Below are positions 58,240 through 64,000 of a stretch of 64,000 bases of DNA, piece by piece; the stretch's first letter is position 1, and each line of letters opens with the position of its first letter. The notes beneath the pieces are model-generated. The model saw nothing but the letters and a program-made list of their open reading frames with translations, ran no database searches and was not told the DNA's origin. A program made the translations under genes and the position numbers. The stretch spans positions 57,056,042 to 57,120,041 of the forward strand of contig CM060734.1 in assembly GCA_030704615.1 (NCBI GenBank). Reading direction: 5' to 3'. The DNA comes from Takakia lepidozioides. Taxonomy: Eukaryota > Streptophyta > Takakiopsida > Takakiales > Takakiaceae.

Positions 58240-59612
58240 TGACCTTGACCTTGACCCTGTGCTCCTTGGTTTTGGTTACGACCTCCACCATGACCTCTGC
58301 CTCATCTACCTCTTTGGACTACATTGCCTCGTCCTCGGCCACCATTGTTCCCTTGGAACTGGCCTGGCCGTAGCTCAGGATGCAAGTCATAACAATGGGC
58401 CTCTTCATGCCCATACTTGCCACAATGCCCACATTGTAGTTGTGTAGGCTGTGCCTGTGCCGACCCTTTGCCTCTCTCCGGGCAATCTCTCTTAACATGG
58501 GGTCCTCTACAATCCCAACATGTCACACCCAACTGTTGTTGGTCTGAGAATGAAGGAAGTGACCTCTGCAATTGAGATCTTCTCGGCCCTTCCCTGGGCT
58601 TCGCCTAAGCCCCCTTATTGCCTTGAGCACGTTGGGATAGTGGTTGTTGTTGGCCAGGAACCCCACTTCGTTGTGTCTCCTGACCAAACCCCACCAAGAC
58701 CACTCGCTCCTCCACCATATTGAGCTCTATCCGTTTTGCCAGCAAAAACACATTTGCTAAGGTGGGTTGATCCACTTGTAGGAGAGTTGCATCCCGCACC
58801 CTTCTCCTCAGCTCCTTGTCCAAGATCCCATACCAGAACTGGACTGCCTAAGCTTTTGTAACCCCTTGGGTTACGTTTATCAAGCGCATCATGCGAGTGT
58901 AAGCCTTCCTCAAACTCTCGGCAAGCTTTCGTTGGAATTCTTGCAAACTCCGCAATTTCTCCGTCCTTATCCCCTGGTAGTTTCTCCTTAACTCCTCGGA
59001 GAACTCCACAACTGGGTTAAAGGCAGGCACGGGTGTTGGTGCTGCAGCAGGAGCTTAGGTGGACTTCCCACCTCCTGTTCCATTTGACGTCCCACTGCTG
59101 CTTGCAGAAGCTGCCGGTGTAGCTACCGGTGTCACCACTGCCCTTGTGCCTCTAGTGATGGAGACATAGTTAGGTGACCAATACACCCGCCATTCCTCAA
59201 TCTCCACCTTATGTCCTCGCCTAAACTCATTGTAATCATCCATGGGCGGCCCCTCAAGGTGCTGAAACAGCCCCTTCCATGCCATAAAAGACGTAAACAG
59301 TTGTGGATTGCGCATCTGCTACAAATCACACCAACTATCAAACTCATGTATGAAATCATCAAGCTCGATGGTGCCCACAACTCCAGAGTACGGACGTGGC
59401 CCCTTGGTAGCTCCATACATTTTCTCCATCGTATCCCACAACAATGGCACGGAAACGGCTTGCACCCTCGGCGAGAATCCTCCTAACTCTGAGTCTGAAC
59501 CTTCATCAAAAGACACTGAATGTGAAGGTGGCCTAAACCACACACATCGTCTTGTGTACCCACTAGTATCGTTGGTGCTCGTACCGGCTCTCTCCTCAGC
59601 AACTGGTGGCAC
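58240..59612 (-). pseudogene. Gag with CCHC zinc knuckles
   Basis: Continuous in one frame apart from five stops (59319, 59055, 58848, 58605, 58302; each CAG, CAA or CGA by context). A capsid-like part has FTSFMAWKGLFQHLEGPP and YNEFRRGHKVEIEEW, then AFNPVVEFSEELRRNY and FQRKLAESLRKAY, typical of plant Gypsy gag. Two zinc knuckles follow: CWDCRGPHVKRDC (one residue short of the canonical spacing) and CGHCGKYGHEEAHC (canonical CX2CX4HX4C). Gag packages element RNA. Confidence 0.8.
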
Positions 59613-59650
59613 CTCCGTGATGAAAACTCACAACCACACCTGTTGTAAAC

Positions 59651-60199
59651 CTGTCTCTAATCCCCCTTTCCACAAGGTAACCGGGTAGAGAACCTGTTGC
59701 GGCTTATGGCTTAGACTACTAGGTTCGTAACATAAACCTGTACCTGCATCCACCGCAAGCACTCATATGGTCTGTTGGTCATCAACCCAGCCTCACCATA
59801 AGAGAAACAATGGTGGTCTGACTGGTCATCACCCCAGCCTCACCACCGACAGCATGCTCTAGGATTGGCCGGTGATCAAATCCGGACCAACCTCCTATGA
59901 AAACAAACGTCCACACAAAATTGACATGGCGCACAGTCAAGCATGCAGGTGTAGGGGGGATCCAAACACAAGAAAATCAAGACAGTAACTCCCCCACACC
60001 AAAAAAAACACTCCACAGTGTCGCTCCTGCAAGGACACCCCAACCCAAACCCGGACTGACTCTTGCCTCCACCTACGGAAAGGTTTTGGCCTACATAGAG
60101 GGTGGAAGACTACAAGGAAGAGAGACTAAAGCAATTCCTAATCCCAAAATTCTCTCATCCCACTAGTCTCCCCCTATCTCTAAACACTCTTGCTCATGA
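59651..60199. other. Flank upstream of gag, no LTR recognised
   Basis: The expected 5' leader, primer-binding site and LTR are not identifiable by eye. There is a duplicated piece GGTCATCAnCCCAGCCTCAC at about 59775 and 59825. Confidence 0.4.
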
Positions 60200-60565
60200 C
60201 CAACAGACATAACTACCTTCCAGGGTCTCTCAAATAACTCTCCAAGAGCCCTCAAGATGTCTCTCAAACAATCTCACTAAGGCCCCCAAAGCCTGCCAAA
60301 TCTTGGCCCTCAAGGACCCCAAAAAGTCCTTCAGACAAGTTGCCAAAGACTCCTTAAGCTCGCCAAATATTAGCCTCCAAGGACCCCAAAATAGTCCTCC
60401 AAATAGCCCTCCAAAGCTCCAAATGTTTGCCAAATATTGGTCTTCAAGGACCCCCAATAGTCCTCCAAACAGTCCTCCAAACACCCTTTCAAGAGAACTT
60501 CAAGTGTCTTACAAAAGCTCCTCAAAGGACCCCCCAAAGATCCTCCAAAGGCAATACTCCTCCAG
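60200..60565 (+). repeat. CTCCAAA-type degenerate tandem repeat
   Basis: Irregular units of roughly 60-75 bp containing CCTCCAAA, CCAAATATT and CAAGGACCCC repeat across the tract. Open frames here, such as a Gly/Leu/Phe-rich minus frame, follow from the repeat. Confidence 0.6.
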
Positions 60566-60631
60566 ATACACCCTAGATGTCATACACTTTTAATGCAAAA
60601 GTATGGCAGGCAAAGTCTCTCCACTTGTATC

Positions 60632-60780
60632 CATACACTGTTCAAAACAGTGTATGGTGGGGCAGAGGGAGCCCATACACTTTTCAAAAAAACGTATGTT
60701 GGGTAGAGGGGGCCCATACACTGTTCAAAAAAGTGTATGCTGGGCAGATGGGTTCCATACACTGTTCACAAAAGTGTATG
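60632..60780 (+). repeat. Array of four 25-nt hairpins, period 41-42 bp
   Basis: CATACACTG-TTCAAAA-CAGTGTATG at 60632-60656, with variants at 60674-60698, 60715-60739 and 60756-60780. Spacers are GGGCAGAGGGAGCC-like. Confidence 0.85.
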
Positions 60781-62603
60781 ATGGGCAGAGGGAGCCTATT
60801 CCTTGAAGAGTATGGAGACTAAGGTTTGTAGAGTATAGTAAGAAACACCTTCTTCATGGTATCTTCCTCCCTAACATGCATGCAAGATTGCATTATCTTA
60901 TTTTGCAATGCATTCATCCCAAATTGACAAGTTCCTCTTGATCTCTTTGGAACTCATAGCAAGCTAATGTGCCCAATGACAAGCGCCAAGCCTTGCTTGA
61001 ATTTGAATTGTATGCCATCTTCCATGTGCTTTCCCTTGCATGGGCTAGTCACACACACTTCCACCTCTTGACCTAGGTGTTGTCTTCATTCATCATAATG
61101 TGTATCCACACCTCTATTCAAGAGCTCATCTTCTCAAACTTGAAGTCACAACCCTTAAGAGCATGCTCCACATAAGCATCACTTGCTTGATCAACCATCC
61201 ACCACAAAACTTAAGCAAAAAGGGAATGAATACATGAGCTTCACCTTCCCCTTCCTTGTCTTGTCACATGCTAATGTATGGTTGAAGCTGTTATGCATGC
61301 CGTGAGCCACAGTCTCCTTTCTTCATGAAGACCACCTCCAATGATCTCCCACATGTACTCCAAGTTCTTCAATACTCTAGGCTTGGTTTCACATCATCAT
61401 GGATAGAATTCTCACCCACATGCTTCCCTTTGGAGTCATCTTGAGCTTCTTGATGCTCTCCAAGTGGTTGCTTTTGTTGTCTTCAAGCCCTAGCCTATGT
61501 AGCTCCTTGGCTTTTCTTCCACAACATGCCCCACCTCATACACAAGGAATGAATTTGCTCACTTCACCTTCTAGCTCTCCTCAAGCTTGAATTGGAAGCC
61601 ACACTTGGAAAGCATGTTCCACACATGCGCCACTTGCTTGGTCAATCACTTGCTTCATTAAGAGCAATCCAAGAACTCATAGAACTAGCAAAAGCACTCC
61701 ATTCTAGCGCTACCTTCGCTTGCTTGTTTGTCAACCAAATGAAACCCCACTTGGCTTCATTTCACCATGGATAGAACAACCACTTCTTAGCGTCTCTTGA
61801 GCTACTCAATGCTCCTCAAGCTACCCTTGTTGTACTCCTTCTATGGTATTTCCAACCCAAGCATGTGCCGCTCTTTGGCTTCTCTTTCACACCATGAACA
61901 AGTACTAGAGCTTGCTCTTGAAACCCTAGTGTCTATCTTCTCCACACACAAGACGCTTCTCTTGTGATGCAAGAGCTATTTTCCAAGCTCTCAAACCCTT
62001 AGTGCACATACAAGCACTTACCTTGCAAAACCATGCAAGCTTTGTGATACAAGAGCTCTCTCCTAAGCTCTCCACCTCTGCAAAGTCTTGTAACTCAAGA
62101 GCTCTCTCCTTGAGCTCTCCACCTCTTTGATGCAATGCAAAAACACTCCTCCTTGCAACACCTTGCAAGCCTTGTGAGATACTTGAGCTTTCCTAGCTCT
62201 CTCACTCCTTGGTGTATACCAACACAAGTGTTAAAACTAATCCTTACACTCCGCACTCACAAGCATAAGGTGATCTTCTTGTAGTGATAATAGAAGTGAA
62301 CACACAATGGAAACACTTCACTCATGAATCCACTCAATCACATAAACTAAGTCAAGCCAAGGGCACCTTTGCTAAAGGAATCCATCCTACAAAGCCCTCA
62401 CCATACTCCCTTTCAATACCTAGAGCTATGGAGGTGGGAGAAGCTCATGGAGGCTCAACTACAAGAAGATGAGCCCTCCTCAACACTCACAAGGGGAAAA
62501 CCCATCCCCATGTCTCAAGTGAGGTTTGACACCTCACTTGGCATGTGAGACCAAATGAAGTCCCAACACACAAAATACAAATATAAATATCCAAAATGTC
62601 CTA
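60781..62603. other. Low-complexity intergenic tract
   Basis: CT- and CA-rich sequence with internal similarity. ACACATGCGCCACTTGCTTG-like and CCACATAAGCATCACTTGCT blocks occur near 61165 and 61620. AAGAGCTCTCTCCT/GAGCTCTCCACCTC repeats occur at 62050-62130. No gene is supported. Confidence 0.45.
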
Positions 62604-62633
62604 GTTAACTAGAAGTAGGTAATTCTAGTTAAC
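62604..62633. repeat. Perfect 11-bp inverted repeat just before the SWIM ORF
   Basis: GTTAACTAGAA, 8-nt loop, TTCTAGTTAAC. It ends 1 base before the ATG at 62635. Confidence 0.75.
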
Positions 62634-62634
62634 C

Positions 62635-63345
62635 ATGACTAAAACCATGACATATTACTCAGCGCAGGAGTCAAGACCTCACAAGTTCTGGTTCTGCCCC
62701 GATGACATTCAGTGTTGTGTGATGGGGACTTGTTGGGATTCAGTCATCAGCAAGCCTACCATCCCTGTCGTCTGGCCAGTCAAGGTCGGAACATCTCTCT
62801 CCAAACAGGAGATTGACATGCTGGAGGATGCAGGGTTTCGACTTCCAAGAGACCCAACAGTCCTAACACCAACATCATCTCGTGGTACGCCATCTGCATT
62901 CCCTGCACGTCCACCACATGGGAACGACTGGCCAACGAAATGGAATGGAAAACCGTTTTGTCGTGTTGAGGCAGGTGTAGATAACCAGTGCAAAATTGAG
63001 TCTGCGAGAACCCTGCAGTGTCGGGTTACCCAAATTGTGAATGTCCCCCCTCCAGGCTATGGGCGGGTGTACAATATGGTGACTTCGGGATTGGTTCTTC
63101 ATGATAGGACCTATGAGATTACTATTGGGAATTTTCCTAATTGCACATGCCCGGACTTCGACAACACGATAAACAGCTTCATTGGAAAGAGAGGTAAATT
63201 TGTTCCATGCAAACATGATCTATACTACATCTACATTCACATGATGTTTTGTGATCCTCAACGAGACACGTGCATTCACCAATGCACAATGGGTCCCAGT
63301 GACGTTCAAACACTTCTGCATAGAGATATGATAGTTAACATCTGA
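62635..63345 (+). CDS. Stand-alone SWIM zinc-finger ORF, 236 aa
   Basis: An intact frame with a C-terminal SWIM domain: YEITIGNFPNCTCPDF, then GKRGKFVPCKHDLYYIYIHM, fitting CXC..CXH with an insert of about 17 residues between the pairs. The N-terminal half (RPHKFWFCPDDIQCCVMG, then LSKQEIDMLEDAGFRLPRD) is not recognised. SWIM domains bind DNA or protein and are common in MULE transposases. Here no transposase core is seen, so this is either a short domesticated or MULE-derived protein or a 3' fragment of a larger gene. It lies 3 kb from the Gypsy element, with low-complexity sequence between. Host function is unknown. Confidence 0.55.
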   Translation: MTKTMTYYSAQESRPHKFWFCPDDIQCCVMGTCWDSVISKPTIPVVWPVKVGTSLSKQEIDMLEDAGFRLPRDPTVLTPTSSRGTPSAFPARPPHGNDWPTKWNGKPFCRVEAGVDNQCKIESARTLQCRVTQIVNVPPPGYGRVYNMVTSGLVLHDRTYEITIGNFPNCTCPDFDNTINSFIGKRGKFVPCKHDLYYIYIHMMFCDPQRDTCIHQCTMGPSDVQTLLHRDMIVNI

Positions 63346-63774
63346 TGTGTTTTCTCGGAGTTCTGTATGTGTCAATGCCTCCACTTTGCTGAATTACTTT
63401 GATATGCTCCACTGTCGCGAGTTCACCAATGTTTCTTAATTTGTCCACTATTGGAAATGAGACCAGACACTCTTCATGCAACCTTTCCCCATTTTTGGGC
63501 TTTTATTTATTTATTTTATTTTAGTCTTTTATCGTATCTGGTGAAATTCCCATGTCCAAACAGGGCATGGGATTAAGATGTCGTTGACGACATCTTAATT
63601 AGTGCTTCCCTGAGCAGGATTACAGTTCCCCCCTATGGGTCTCTCCAGGAAATCTTTTTTTATATGCTCCACTATCGCAAATTCACCAATGTTTTTAATA
63701 GATCTACTAATGCAGTCACTCTTCATGGATCCACTTTGTTCAAGTAAACCCAAGCCTTTCTCCATTTTGGGGCT

Positions 63775-63808
<34 letters not shown>

Positions 63809-64000
63809 GGTTGATCCTGTTTGGTGAAATTCCCATGTTCCAAGAGGGCAGGGGATTAAGATGTCGTTGACGACATCTTAATTCGTCATTCCCTGAGCAG
63901 GGTTACAACTCCCCCCTATGGTTTTTTCCAGGCCACATTTGTTTTCTTGCAACGATTATCATGGGTTCATTTCTCATGCTGAGCATGCGATTTAAGATGT
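63346..64000. repeat. Tandem-type repeat with perfect palindromes and TA microsatellite
   Basis: A unit of about 283 bp (from ATGCTCCACTRTCGC to CCCTATGG) occurs twice. Each holds ATTAAGATGTCGT-TG-ACGACATCTTAAT (63572-63599 and 63855-63882). A (TA)n run lies at 63777-63804. A further ATTTAAGATGT starts at the window edge. Confidence 0.8.

Larger units (their letters stand above)
54690..59650 (-). mobile_element. Ty3/Gypsy-like retrotransposon carrying a DNA methyltransferase (decayed)
   Basis: Order on the minus strand: gag (59.65-58.6 kb), two CCHC zinc knuckles (58.5-58.38), linker, retropepsin (about 57.45-57.1), C5-cytosine methyltransferase (56.70-55.75), linker, then the start of a reverse transcriptase (55.15-54.7), which is cut off before its YxDD motif. 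RNase H, integrase and LTRs are not seen. Seventeen in-frame stops interrupt it, plus frame changes near 57.65, 56.79, 55.15 and 54.84 kb. The coding order PR-MTase-RT in nearly one frame suggests the methyltransferase was part of the Pol polyprotein. Confidence 0.85.

Noticed and set aside
60632-60780. CRISPR-like array
   Set aside because: Only four units, the spacers are themselves similar, and the context is a eukaryotic nuclear genome.

Overview
The window is nuclear DNA of a streptophyte (green-plant lineage). The evidence is five well-formed, intron-rich genes of plant type with GT-AG introns, set among plant-type transposable elements. I lean towards a charophyte alga (Chara-like) or another early-diverging streptophyte rather than a flowering plant. 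The reasons are the repeat-rich islands, the tRNA-derived SINEs, the LINEs with ATTTC tails and a retrotransposon carrying a DNA methyltransferase. The exact genus is inference.

Layout. 1-9.4 kb is a Mutator-like (MULE) locus. A forward, Gln-Thr-repeat-rich gene ends in a Ulp1/C48 SUMO-protease-like domain, and it converges on a reverse-strand MULE transposase with a SWIM zinc finger. The locus is saturated with CAGACTG-type repeats. 9.6-14.2 kb holds LINE remnants and a 5'-truncated SLY1 (Sec1/Munc18) pseudogene lying between oppositely oriented LINE pieces. 16.2-19.9 kb is an intact 10-exon cytosolic tyrosyl-tRNA synthetase gene. 22.3-26.1 kb (+) and 36.5-39.7 kb (-) are two convergent paralogues of a REVEILLE/LHY-CCA1-like (LCL) clock MYB; the second has a frameshift in exon 7. 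Between them lie a 70-aa gene, a 5-exon F-box-associated-like gene (-) and a tiny 2-exon QCR6 (complex III hinge) gene. 41.2-49.5 kb (-) is an intact 8-exon peptidyl-serine alpha-galactosyltransferase gene whose introns hold LINE, SINE-like and tandem repeats. 50-54 kb is a SINE-rich intergenic stretch.

54.7-59.65 kb (-) is the most interesting part: a decayed Ty3/Gypsy-like element. It carries gag, two zinc knuckles, a retropepsin and then a complete DNMT3-like C5-cytosine methyltransferase catalytic domain (motifs I, IV, VI, VIII, IX and X in canonical order) placed between protease and reverse transcriptase. All 17 in-frame stops that I traced can be explained as C-to-T changes at CGA, CAA or CAG codons. 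60-64 kb holds tandem hairpins, low-complexity repeats, a stand-alone SWIM-domain ORF and a repeated perfect palindrome.

Working together: the host genes are unrelated housekeeping or regulatory genes (translation, circadian transcription, respiration, cell-wall glycoprotein glycosylation). The mobile elements fall into a SUMO-protease/MULE group at the left end and a methyltransferase-bearing retroelement at the right end. Both groups carry enzymes that could in principle act on host chromatin or silencing.
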